Assembly (NCBI GenBank): GCA_034211175.1
Contig: JAXHUH010000205.1
Coordinates: forward strand, 17,847-81,846
Length of the DNA stretch: 64,000 bases
From: JAXHUH01 sp034211175
GTDB taxonomy: Bacteria > Actinomycetota > Acidimicrobiia > Acidimicrobiales > CAIXPF01
Reading direction: 5' to 3'
Shown here: one piece after another, positions 33,603 to 41,452 of the stretch
Layout: every line of letters begins with the position of its first letter
How positions within the stretch are numbered: position 1 is the first letter of the stretch
Notes under the pieces: model-generated
What the model was told of the DNA's origin: nothing
Seen by the model: only the letters and a program-made list of their open reading frames with translations
Databases searched by the model: none
Made by a program: the position numbers and the translations under genes

Positions 33603-35714
33603 CTAGGGACCCCCCAAGGTCGGCGCCGGTCCCGCGTGGAGGACGCGGCGCAGGTCGGTGATCAGGTCGAGCTGGACCGGCTCGACGTGCATGTTCGGCT
33701 CGTGCAGCCCGAGCACGGCCCGGTAGTTGGTCGGGAGCGCGAGGACCGTCGCCAGGCCCGTCGTCTCGCGGTCCGAGCGGAGCGCGGACCCGCCGAGCGC
33801 ACCGAAGCCGGCCCACCCGCGTGGGTCGGTCGGGGCGTCCTCCAATAGGTCGAGCAGGCCGGTGAGGTCACGACCCGCCCGTGCGAGCAGCCGGACCGCC
33901 GCGACGTCGGGGCAGCGGCTGCGCCACTCGCGGATGTCGTCTCGTGGTTGCTCGTGCGCCGGGAACCGCCGGTTCAGCTCGGTGAGGTCATGGCTCGCGG
34001 CGGCGAGCCACGACGGCGCCGGTGTTGCGCCGCGACGAAGCTGGCCGAGCACGACCGCGTCGATGACGGGCTGGGAGCCCATCATCGGCAGGTCGTCCGG
34101 GTCGCCGAGCAGGTCGGGGCCGTCACCGGCGTCGTAGACCTCGTCGAGCCACGTGTCGATGTCCGCGTCACGATCGGCGACGGCCACCAGTGCCAGGGTG
34201 CGCGCCCGCACCTCCCGGTCGCGGACCATCGCCCGTAGCAGCCCGGCCAGCAGCTGGGGCCGGAGTCCCCGCACTTCGCGGATGAGGGCCGCGTCCACCT
34301 CGACGTCGTGCAGGCTGTTCAGCTCGGCGACCAGCCGTTCCGGCAGCGACGGGCCAGCGCTCGCGCGCGAGGGTGCGGTCAGGTCGGCGAGCGCGGTTGG
34401 GAGCCGCTGGCCGCGCCGCGCGCGTTCGTCGGCCAGCAGCCGAGCCAGGTCGGCGAGGCCGCCCTCGTCGGCGCTCGCGGTCGCCATCTGATCGTCGGTA
34501 AGCGCAGCGGGGCGCACCAGGACCGGGACCACGGCACCCAACAGGCGGTCGCCGAGCGCGTCGGCCAGTCGGTCCGCCGCCCGGTGGAGATCGTGGGGAA
34601 CGGGGCCGCGGAGGTGGAAGACGACGGCTGTGTCGCGCAGTGCCGTGCGTGCGTCGAGCGCCTGGACCCTCGAGCTCCACGCCGCCCGGCTCATGCGCTG
34701 GTCGGTGCTCGCGTCGACGTCGATGCCGACGACGACGCCGTTCAGCGCGCCGCGATCTAGGGGCTCGGCGAGTGCCTCGGGGAGGTCGTCCAGTGGGATC
34801 GAGCGCCACGTGCGGCGTGGCAGCGATAGCTCGCCCGCCGCGAGGCGGAGGTTGTGCTCCTGCCCGGTGAGCTCCGCGACCAGGTCGCCGGGGACCGGGT
34901 CGACGAGGATGCCGACGAAGCTGTGGCGATCGATCCCCCACGTTGCGTCGAGCCGAACGTGCTCCGGTCCCCGAGCGCGGTGGGATCCGGCCGGGACGCG
35001 CACGGTGGCGAGCGGGTCCGCGGTCGCTCGCCACATCGGTGCCGCCTCGGTGCCGCGCCGAGCGGCGAAGGCCAACCGCCACCGTTCCCGGACCTCGTCG
35101 TCCGGCTCGATCTGCGCGAGCAGGTCCTCCTCGCGGTCCCAAAGGTGGGTCAACCCGACCGCGACGCCGCCCAGGTCCGAGGTCTTGTTCCGAGTGGCGA
35201 TGATGACACCGCAGACGGACCCGAGCCGGTTGCTGATCACGAGCCCGCCGCTGAAGCCGGGACGGATCTGGGCCTCTTGGAACAGCATGAGCTCGCGGGC
35301 GACGCCGGAGTAGCCGGAGAGGCGGGCCGTGATGAACTCGAAGATCTGTCCGGAGGGGTCGGCTGGGCAGCCCGCAAGGGTGAGCTCGTCCTCCCGTGCC
35401 TCCGGGAGCTCGCAGGTCCACGAGACTGCGGCTGATCGCTGCTCCACGGTGAGGAGCGCGAGATCGGGCCATGGGTCGAGCTGCTCCCGGGGCTTCCACT
35501 CTGCGTGCCCCGCTGCCCGCCTGCAGGTGATCTCTTCGCCGGTGAGCGTGTGGACCGTGAAGCGACGCTGGCGCTTGTACTTGTCGAAGACGACGTGGTT
35601 GGCGGTGACGACCAGTCTCGGTCCGAGGTAGAAGCCGGTTCCGGTCCCCTTCGGCCCGTCGCCGCTGATGACGACGGTCGACGCCTGGACGAGCTCGTGC
35701 GCGTCGAAGGTCAC
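33603..35714 (-). CDS. Trypsin-like serine peptidase with long C-terminal extension
   Basis: A 703-residue protein. Residues 10-190 form a chymotrypsin-fold peptidase with a complete triad: His40 in LVVTANHVV, Asp84 in DPWPDLALL and Ser155 in IRPGFSGGLV. No signal peptide is present, so it should act in the cytosol. Residues about 260-400 form an alpha/beta region (GIDRHSFVGILVDPVPGDLV). About 440-600 is helical with repeat-like segments, and the rest is unassigned. Cytosolic trypsin-like peptidases next to Trypco1 proteins are known components of predicted NTP-dependent or death-effector-type conflict systems, where the peptidase is an effector or processing enzyme. The GTG start overlaps the Trypco1 gene stop by 4 bp, and the giant gene follows directly. 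Confidence 0.88.
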   Translation of the reverse strand: MTFDAHELVQASTVVISGDGPKGTGTGFYLGPRLVVTANHVVFDKYKRQRRFTVHTLTGEEITCRRAAGHAEWKPREQLDPWPDLALLTVEQRSAAVSWTCELPEAREDELTLAGCPADPSGQIFEFITARLSGYSGVARELMLFQEAQIRPGFSGGLVISNRLGSVCGVIIATRNKTSDLGGVAVGLTHLWDREEDLLAQIEPDDEVRERWRLAFAARRGTEAAPMWRATADPLATVRVPAGSHRARGPEHVRLDATWGIDRHSFVGILVDPVPGDLVAELTGQEHNLRLAAGELSLPRRTWRSIPLDDLPEALAEPLDRGALNGVVVGIDVDASTDQRMSRAAWSSRVQALDARTALRDTAVVFHLRGPVPHDLHRAADRLADALGDRLLGAVVPVLVRPAALTDDQMATASADEGGLADLARLLADERARRGQRLPTALADLTAPSRASAGPSLPERLVAELNSLHDVEVDAALIREVRGLRPQLLAGLLRAMVRDREVRARTLALVAVADRDADIDTWLDEVYDAGDGPDLLGDPDDLPMMGSQPVIDAVVLGQLRRGATPAPSWLAAASHDLTELNRRFPAHEQPRDDIREWRSRCPDVAAVRLLARAGRDLTGLLDLLEDAPTDPRGWAGFGALGGSALRSDRETTGLATVLALPTNYRAVLGLHEPNMHVEPVQLDLITDLRRVLHAGPAPTLGGP

Positions 35715-36058
35715 TGCTCGGACGGGTTCTCACCGTCGCGCAGGTCCCACTCCAGGGCGAGAGTCATGCTCACGTCGGCCTGGCCGTCGACGAGCAGCGC
35801 CGTGAGCTTCCCGTTGCGTACGCCAACAGCCAACCCGCACTCGAAGGTGACCTTCGACGGTCGTAGGTCCGCCAGCTGGTCGCGCACCTTCTCCCCAACG
35901 AGCCGCACGGGCCGGAGGAGCCGGTCGAGCTCGATCGCCCCCATCACATCGCCCGGACCGGCCGTGTTCTCGAGTCCGTCCCAGTCATCAGTGACGAGGT
36001 CGACGACCGGTACGAGAACCTCTTCGGTGTCGTCGATGGTCACTCGGGTCACGTGCAA
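35711..36058 (-). CDS. Trypco1-like (CU044_2847-type) small protein
   Basis: A 115-residue beta-rich protein with the layout of trypsin-co-occurring domain 1: EEVLVPVVDLV near the start, a central GAIELDRLLRPVRLVGEKVRDQLADLRPSKVTFECGL helix and strand (positions 35940-35826), then GKLTALLVDGQADVSMTLALEW at the end. The family is known almost only from its association with trypsin-like peptidase genes; its role may be to regulate or recruit the peptidase. The start is read as TTG 36058 because GGAGGTG lies about 10 nt upstream. GTG 36052 and GTG 36043 are alternatives, and the frame is open further upstream. It is the first gene of the three-gene operon. Confidence 0.75.
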   Translation of the reverse strand: MHVTRVTIDDTEEVLVPVVDLVTDDWDGLENTAGPGDVMGAIELDRLLRPVRLVGEKVRDQLADLRPSKVTFECGLAVGVRNGKLTALLVDGQADVSMTLALEWDLRDGENPSEQ

Positions 36059-36127
36059 CGTCGTGTCACCTCCGCCGGTGGAGCACGGCCGCGAGCTGTC
36101 GACCGCACCTGCTGTTGCTCTGAGCAC

Positions 36128-36465
36128 GCCATTGCCTGCCCGCCTCGTTCGTCGGCTCGTGGTGCGACGAGGCGAGCGGCGCGCCCAGGTCGATGATTGG
36201 TGCGCAGTCAGTGCGCTCCTGATACATCAACTCTGCAACTCGCTGTTGGCGTGGGCCTCGCCGCGGTCCGGCGGTGTGCGGAGGCAGGGCGCGCGGCGGC
36301 TGATCGCCCGGTGCTGCTCTCCGGCTGGCTCCGGGCCGCGCCGGCCCATCCGGCGGGCCGAGGCCTGGACTCGGCCCGTCGTTCGGCCGTGCCGATCGTG
36401 CGTCGCCGCGTCGTGTTGGGACGAGCTCGTCGGCCGTGGTTCCGGGTCGAGCCGGTGCCGGCGGC
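36128..36465. other. Intergenic region upstream of the Trypco1 operon
   Basis: There is no convincing gene on either strand. A locally A+T-richer patch at 36195-36245 lies about 150 nt before the Trypco1 start and is the likeliest promoter region for the minus-strand operon, but I see no pair of good -35 and -10 boxes. The 3' end of the alpha/beta hydrolase gene borders the other side. Confidence 0.5.
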
Positions 36466-37359
36466 TCAGGTGTCGCCGTCGAGGACCTGTCGGAGCGTGG
36501 CGGCGAAGGCCTCCGGCTCGCCCTGCATGCCGTGGTCGTCGGCGACGAAGCCGGCGTGGTGGCTGGGGAAGGTGACGGCGGTCGTGCCGAGCTGCTCGGC
36601 GAGGGCTGCACTCGTGCGGTCGGTGAGCGCGCCGGCCGATTCCGCGCCGACCCCGATCACGACGCGGGTCGGCGCCCGCCGCAGGGCGTCGAGGTCGTGG
36701 CGGTGGTGGGTGCAGCTGATGAGGTTCTGCTCGAGCAGCGGGTCGCCGCGTGAGCCGTCGTCGTCGGCGGGGAGCCCGAACTGCGCCGGGTCGGGCTCGG
36801 GGAGGTCGGCGAGGTCGGGGATCGGTCCCTGGTGGCTGGTGAGCGCGATGAACTTCGCCATCGCGGGGCCGAAGCCGCGTGCCTGGTAGGTCCGGCCGAT
36901 GTCGGCGACGGCGGCGAGCGCCTGCTCCCGGTCGGGGAGCACATCGACGGCGGGTGGCTCGTGGGCGACGAGCGTGCGCCCGTCGTCGGGGTGGGTGGCG
37001 ACGAGCACGAGCGCGTTGACCGCACCGCCGCTGGAGGCGAACACGTCGACCGGCCCGCCGCCGAGCGCGGCGATGATCCGGTGGAGATCGTCCGCGTGGT
37101 CGTGCGGGGTGACCTCGGCCGAGGGGTCGGTGCGGGTGCTCCGCTCGACGCCCCGCGGGTCGTAGGTGACGACGGTGCGGTCGGTGAAGTGCGTGGCGAG
37201 GTCGGCGAACCCGCCGGCGTCCATCGGCGAGCCGATCATGAGCAACGGTGGCCCGGCCGCGGTGTCGGGTCGGCGCACGTCGTAGGTGAGCACGGCGCCC
37301 GGCGTCTCGAGGGTGTGGGTGTGCACGTCGGTCCTGGGCGTGGTCATCGGCTCGGGCAT
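36466..37359 (-). CDS. Alpha/beta-fold hydrolase
   Basis: A 297-residue alpha/beta hydrolase. LLMIGSPMDAGGFADLATHF is the region before the oxyanion loop. VVTYDPRGVERS is the typical strand and turn, and the nucleophile elbow is VFASSGGAVNAL (Ser near residue 110). The catalytic His is probably in FPSHHAGF near residue 273. The usual acid is likely the Glu or Asp around GVGAESAG. The substrate is unknown; esterases, lactonases and haloperoxidase-like enzymes share this layout. The ATG at 37359 has GAGGAGG 8 nt upstream. It is monocistronic as far as can be seen. Confidence 0.9.
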   Translation of the reverse strand: MPEPMTTPRTDVHTHTLETPGAVLTYDVRRPDTAAGPPLLMIGSPMDAGGFADLATHFTDRTVVTYDPRGVERSTRTDPSAEVTPHDHADDLHRIIAALGGGPVDVFASSGGAVNALVLVATHPDDGRTLVAHEPPAVDVLPDREQALAAVADIGRTYQARGFGPAMAKFIALTSHQGPIPDLADLPEPDPAQFGLPADDDGSRGDPLLEQNLISCTHHRHDLDALRRAPTRVVIGVGAESAGALTDRTSAALAEQLGTTAVTFPSHHAGFVADDHGMQGEPEAFAATLRQVLDGDT

Positions 37360-37524
37360 CGTCGCGCCTCCTCGTCGTCAGGGCTCGTCGTGGGGGCCCG
37401 TGGTCGGGGTCTCGTCGTTGTGACGTGACGCGCCGGTCGCGATCATCGGTCGCGTTGGCGACGATGCCACTCCCGGGAGCGCGGCCGCCCGGGCGCCGCG
37501 TCGGTCGCGGCGCCCGGGCGTTCG

Positions 37525-37803
37525 TCAGCCGCCGCAGCACCCCGACTGGGCGATCGCCGACTCCCCGCCGCAGCAGGCACCGGCGGGTTCCCCGTCGGCC
37601 TGGTCGGGGTCGTCGGCGAGGACCGTGTAGATCTCCCACCCGTCGAGCGGGACGTCGGGGGCGTCGACCCACACCTTGTCCTGCACGGCGTGGCAACAGC
37701 GGTCGGACTCGCTCATGTGGTGGGCGAGGCCCGCCGCCGTCGACCGTGCGGCCGCGGCGACGACGTCGTCGGACGACGGCATCTCGACCCCGAGGTGGTT
37801 GAG
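37525..37803 (-). pseudogene. 5'-truncated ArsI/CadI-like metalloenzyme gene
   Basis: The frame matches the C-terminal half of ArsI/CadI proteins (VOC-fold, C-As lyase or cadmium-induced): NHLGVEMPSSDDVVAAAA, then DRCCHAVQDKVWVDAPD, WEIYTVLADDP and Cys pairs at the end (CCGG). The CC in the middle is the thiol pair that binds trivalent arsenicals in ArsI. Full proteins are about 140-160 residues, whereas homology here stops abruptly near 37803 and the N-terminal VOC module is absent. An 85-residue product from the ATG at 37782 is formally possible but would be incomplete. It lies back to back with a sigma-factor fragment truncated at the same point. Confidence 0.7.
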
Positions 37804-38134
37804 CGGCGACGCGGCGTCGGGGCTCGCCGGCTGCCTCCGACCGCTCGTCGAGCAGCTCGACCCCCGCTATCGGGACGCGATCGTGCGGGTCGACCTCGAG
37901 GGGCGGACCCACCGGGCGGTTGCCGAGGAGCTCGGCGTGTCGGTGTCCGGCATGAAGTCCCGGGTGCAGCGGGGCCGGCGCCAGCTGCGCGCCCTCCTCA
38001 CCGACTGCTGTGCGGTCCACCTCGACCGAACCGGCGCGGTCACTGACGTCGAACGCGCCGCCGACCGTGACACCGACGGCGCGACCCCCTGCGGTTGCGA
38101 GCCCCCGTCGAGCCGATCATGCGGCGGTAGGTAG
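37802..38134 (+). pseudogene. 5'-truncated ECF sigma factor (SigZ-like) fragment
   Basis: The sequence encodes only the region 4 half of an ECF sigma factor: GLAGCLRPLVEQLDPRYRDAIVRVDLEG, the HTH THRAVAEELGVSVSGMKSRVQRGRRQLRALL, then a Cys-rich tail (LTDCCAVHLD, PCGCEPP) typical of SigZ-type factors. Region 2, needed for core and -10 binding, is missing, because homology begins exactly where the divergent ArsI-like fragment begins. A frame continues upstream to 37676 but is antisense to the ArsI fragment and unrelated to sigma factors. The gene is almost surely non-functional. Confidence 0.75.
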
Positions 38135-38174
38135 ACGGTCGGACGACATCGGCCCGAGACCGCGTTGATCGCGT

Positions 38175-39459
38175 TCAGAGGCCGGTGGCGGCGACCTCCG
38201 CGCCGTCGGTCCGGGTGCCCCATCCGTTGTCCCGCAGCGTCGCGAGCGACCAGAGCCGCAGCGGGAGCAGCAGGACGACATGGAGGAGCCCGTACAGCGG
38301 CGCCAACGCGAACACCGCGAGCCGGATCTTCAGCGGTTCGGCGGGGCGGGCGTCGAAGTAGCGGACCGAACGCGCCCAGCTCATCAGCGCTGCGAACAGC
38401 ATCCACGAACCGAGCACGGCGGCGCCCGCCTCGAGCGGCCGCACGACCAGTGCGATGCACAGCACCCCGGTGAACACGACCCAGGTGACGAGCTCCAGCA
38501 GCGACAGCCACATGGCCGGCGACCGGGCGGGGAGTCGGGTGACCGCCCACAGCGACTCGCGGAAGAAGCTCTTGTTCCAGCGGACCTGCTGACGGACGTA
38601 GTGCGACAGCCGTTCGGGGACGTACGTCGAGGCGCGCGCGGTCTCCTGGCTGACGACGCGGCCGTGCTGGAGCGCGTAGTTCGTGAGTCGGCGGTCGTCA
38701 CCGAACGATTGGCGGGCGCCGAGGAACATCTGGTTCACGAAGTCGTCGACGTGTGCCCGGACGACCTCGGCACGGTACGCCGAGAGGGACCCGCAGCAGC
38801 AGAGGACCGACCCGAGCCGCGAGTAGGCGGCGCGTTCGAACAGGAAGGCGTTGGCGTAGCGGACGTCGATCAGCCTGGTGAGGAGGTTTCGTCGCCAGTT
38901 CGCCGCGAGCACGACGCCGGTGGCGGCCATGACCGTCGGGTCGGCGAACGGCACCACGATCTCGGCGATGGCGTCCGGGGCGAGGATCGTGTCGGAGTCC
39001 ACCGTGACGAACACGTCGGGGTCGTGTTCGGTGAACGTGTCGGCGAGCACGTCGCGCTTGCCGCGGTTGACGCCGACCTCGTCGACGATGACCTGCGAGC
39101 CGCCGGCCGCGAGGACCGGGCCCCACCGCAACGCCGCCTCGATCGCGGCCCGAGCCGTCGTCGAGGACGTGCACCCGCGACGGCGGACGGGTCTGGCCGG
39201 CGATCGATGCCAGCATCTCGTCGACGATCGCCGGGTCCTCGTTGAAGAGCGGCACGACCACGACGACGTCGAGATGCCGGGTCGCGCCATCAGGGTCTGT
39301 TCGGGTGCGGTTCGCCGAGGAGAGGCCCAACTTGGCGAACAGCAACGCGAACATGACGGCGCCGTAGAGGGCGACCGAGCGGACGGAGAAGCCGTCGCCG
39401 GACACGACGAGCACCGCCGACGCGGCGATGACCAGCGCCGCCGCCGTGTGTCCTCGCAT
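38175..39459 (-). pseudogene. Family 2 glycosyltransferase (NodC/hyaluronan-synthase-like), frameshifted
   Basis: Membrane processive GT2 enzymes polymerise sugars from UDP donors. The N-terminal part from ATG 39459 has two hydrophobic segments, then LDVVVVVPLFNEDP and VLDDGS. At about 39148-39156 the frame changes. The rest continues in another frame with NRGKRDVLADTF, VDSDTIL (the metal-binding DxD), QQVRWNKSFFRES (the QxxRW product-site motif) and about four C-terminal membrane segments. Joining the two frames gives one full-length protein of about 428 residues, so a 1-base insertion or 2-base loss (or a sequencing error) is the only defect. It follows a small membrane-protein gene by 4 bp. 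Confidence 0.8.
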
Positions 39460-39463
39460 CCGG

Positions 39464-39700
39464 TCAGTGGCCGTCGTCGGCGCCGACGGTGTCGCGTCGC
39501 CTCGCGAGCTCGGCGGTCAGCGCTCGTTCCGCCTCGCGGATGTGCGCGATCCGCCGACGGCGCGACGCGACCCGCAACAGGGCGACACCGACGGCCATCA
39601 GGGCGACGGCGACGACGACGAGCTCGAGGATCCCGAGGTGGTAGCCGAGGATCACGACCGCCGGACCAGTGAGCGCGAGGGATTCGACTTCGGTGTACAT
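39464..39700 (-). CDS. Small single-pass membrane protein
   Basis: A 78-residue protein with one hydrophobic stretch (GILELVVVAVALMAVGVALL, about residues 27-46), followed by a basic helix (RRRRIAHIREAERALTAELARRR) that would lie in the cytosol. No known family is recognised. It is placed 4 bp upstream of the glycosyltransferase in the same direction, so it may assist that enzyme or anchor it. The ATG at 39700 is chosen because the frame before it has no hydrophobic or family feature. The Shine-Dalgarno sequence is weak. Confidence 0.6.
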   Translation of the reverse strand: MYTEVESLALTGPAVVILGYHLGILELVVVAVALMAVGVALLRVASRRRRIAHIREAERALTAELARRRDTVGADDGH

Positions 39701-39971
39701 GCCCGCCTGCCTTCGTCGACCGCACCGACGCGCGGGTGCCTCCGCCGGCTCGCGCGCCCTAACGATGTTGGCCAAGCTCGGTCATGTCGAGGATGGCGAA
39801 ACATGATCGTCACGAAGGTGTGGTTCCGTCGTCGCCGCCGGCCGAGGCGGGAGCCGGCATGCGCTGGGCGGCGTCGGCGATCATCGCGGGACCGATGAGT
39901 TCCGGGTGGTGCGTGCGTTGCACGGGGTGAGGGGTCCGCACCGGGCGGGCCCCGCCGCCGAGCGAGGAGCG

Positions 39972-40397
39972 ATGACCGTGGACATGAAGCTGGAAGTGGT
40001 GGTGCTGCCGGTGTCGGACGTCGACCGGGCGAAGGCGTTCTACGAGCAGGTCGGCTTCCACTGTGACGTCGACCACCAAGCGGGCGACGAGTTCCGGGTC
40101 GTGCAGTTCACCCCGCCGGGCTCCGCGTGCTCGGTGACCTTCGGCGTGGGCATCGGAGCCGACGGCGAGCCGGGCTCGGTCCACGGCCTGCACCTGGTGG
40201 TGGACGACATCGAGAAGGCCTGCGCCGAGCTCGTCGACCGGGGCATCGACGTGAGCGAGCCGTTCCACTTCGGGCCGGAGGGGCGGACGCCCGGGGTCGA
40301 CCCCGAACGCCGCCGCTACGGCTCGTTCGCCACGTTCAGCGACCCCGACGGCAACGGCTGGCTGCTCCAGGAGGTCCCGCCGGGCAGCGATGCGTGA
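39972..40397 (+). CDS. VOC/glyoxalase-fold protein
   Basis: A 141-residue vicinal-oxygen-chelate protein: LEVVVLPVSDVDRAKAFYEQVGFHCDVD at the start, GLHLVVDDIEKACAELVDRGIDVSEPFHF in the second module and FATFSDPDGNGWLLQEV at the end. The family includes glyoxalases, dioxygenases and antibiotic-binding proteins. The exact reaction cannot be named. The ATG at 39972 follows GAGGAG by only 2 nt, so ATG 39984 is an alternative. The stop overlaps the ECF sigma gene by 8 bp. VOC genes next to ECF factors with SnoaL-like tails are common in actinobacteria. Confidence 0.88.
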   Translation: MTVDMKLEVVVLPVSDVDRAKAFYEQVGFHCDVDHQAGDEFRVVQFTPPGSACSVTFGVGIGADGEPGSVHGLHLVVDDIEKACAELVDRGIDVSEPFHFGPEGRTPGVDPERRRYGSFATFSDPDGNGWLLQEVPPGSDA

Positions 40398-41418
40398 GGG
40401 ACGGGTCGTGATCGACGACGTGGCCGCGCTCCGCCAGTCCGGCCGACCGGACGACGACTCCGCGGCCGCGGTGATCGCCGGTGACGAGGCGGCGTTCGCC
40501 GCCGTCGCGGCCCGCCATCGACGGGAGCTGCACGTGCACTGCTACCGGATGCTGGCCTCGTTCGAGGAGGCCGAGGACGCGGTCCAGGAGACGTTCCTGC
40601 GGGCGTGGCGGGCGCGCGAGCGCCTCGCGCCCGACACGCAGCTGCGGGCCTGGCTCTACCGGGTCGCGACCAACGTGTGCCTCGACGCGCTGCGGCGCCG
40701 GGACCGGCGCCCGAAGCCGGCGACACCGATCGACGTCCCGTGGATGACGCCGTACCCGGACACCCTGTTGGACGAGCTGACCAACGACGGCGACGACGAG
40801 CCCGGGGCGGTGGTCGTCCGCCGCGAGACGATCGAGCTCGGGTTCCTGGCCGCGCTGCAGGTGCTGCCGCCCCGCCAGCGGGCCGCGTGGATCGCCCGCG
40901 ACGTGCTCGGCTGGTCGGCCGCGGAGACCGCGGCGACGCTGGGCACCAGCGTGGCCGCGGCGAACAGCGCGCTGCGGCGGGCGCGGGCGACGATGAGGGC
41001 GCTGCTGCCGGCGACGCGGGCCGAGTGGTCGGCGGCCGCACCGACGGCGGCCGAGCGGGAGCTGCTCGACCGCTTCATCGACGCCCACGAGCGGTGCGAC
41101 GCCGAGGCCGCCCTGGCCGTCGCCGCGCGGGACATCCGGGTGACGATGCCGCCGTACCCCTGGGTCCACGTCGGCATCGCCGAGCTGACGCCGCTGCTGG
41201 TGCGGGGCCTGGGCCCCGACCGCGACGGCGACTGGCGCCTGCTCCCGACGGCGGTGAACCGCATGCCGGCGGCCGGCAGCTACCTCCGCCGCGCGGGCGA
41301 CACCGTGTTCCGACCGTTCAAGCTCGACGTCCTGCGCGTCCGGGGCGCCGAGATCGCCGAGATCACGACGTTCGGCCCGGCGCCGTTCGACGCCCTCGGC
41401 CTGCCGCCGTCGCTCTGA
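40390..41418 (+). CDS. ECF sigma factor with C-terminal SnoaL-like domain
   Basis: A 342-residue sigma-70-family factor. Region 2 spans about residues 38-105 (CYRMLASFEEAEDAVQETFLRAW, then LRAWLYRVATNVCLDALRRR). Region 4 has LQVLPPRQRAAWIARDVLGWSAAETAATLGTSVAAANSALRRARATM. Residues 220-342 form an NTF2/SnoaL-like domain (FIDAHERCDAEAALAVAARDIRVTMPPYPWVHVG). This layout is that of actinobacterial SigG/SigJ-type ECF factors, which lack a classical anti-sigma factor and whose tail modulates activity. It overlaps the VOC gene upstream. The target promoter is unknown. Confidence 0.92.
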   Translation: MREGRVVIDDVAALRQSGRPDDDSAAAVIAGDEAAFAAVAARHRRELHVHCYRMLASFEEAEDAVQETFLRAWRARERLAPDTQLRAWLYRVATNVCLDALRRRDRRPKPATPIDVPWMTPYPDTLLDELTNDGDDEPGAVVVRRETIELGFLAALQVLPPRQRAAWIARDVLGWSAAETAATLGTSVAAANSALRRARATMRALLPATRAEWSAAAPTAAERELLDRFIDAHERCDAEAALAVAARDIRVTMPPYPWVHVGIAELTPLLVRGLGPDRDGDWRLLPTAVNRMPAAGSYLRRAGDTVFRPFKLDVLRVRGAEIAEITTFGPAPFDALGLPPSL

Positions 41419-41452
41419 TCGTGGGGGCGCCGAACCGAGGTGATGTCGCCGC

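Noticed and set aside
36227..38020. A 597-codon minus-strand frame
   Set aside because: Arg/Pro/His-rich shadow of the alpha/beta hydrolase and the sigma fragment.
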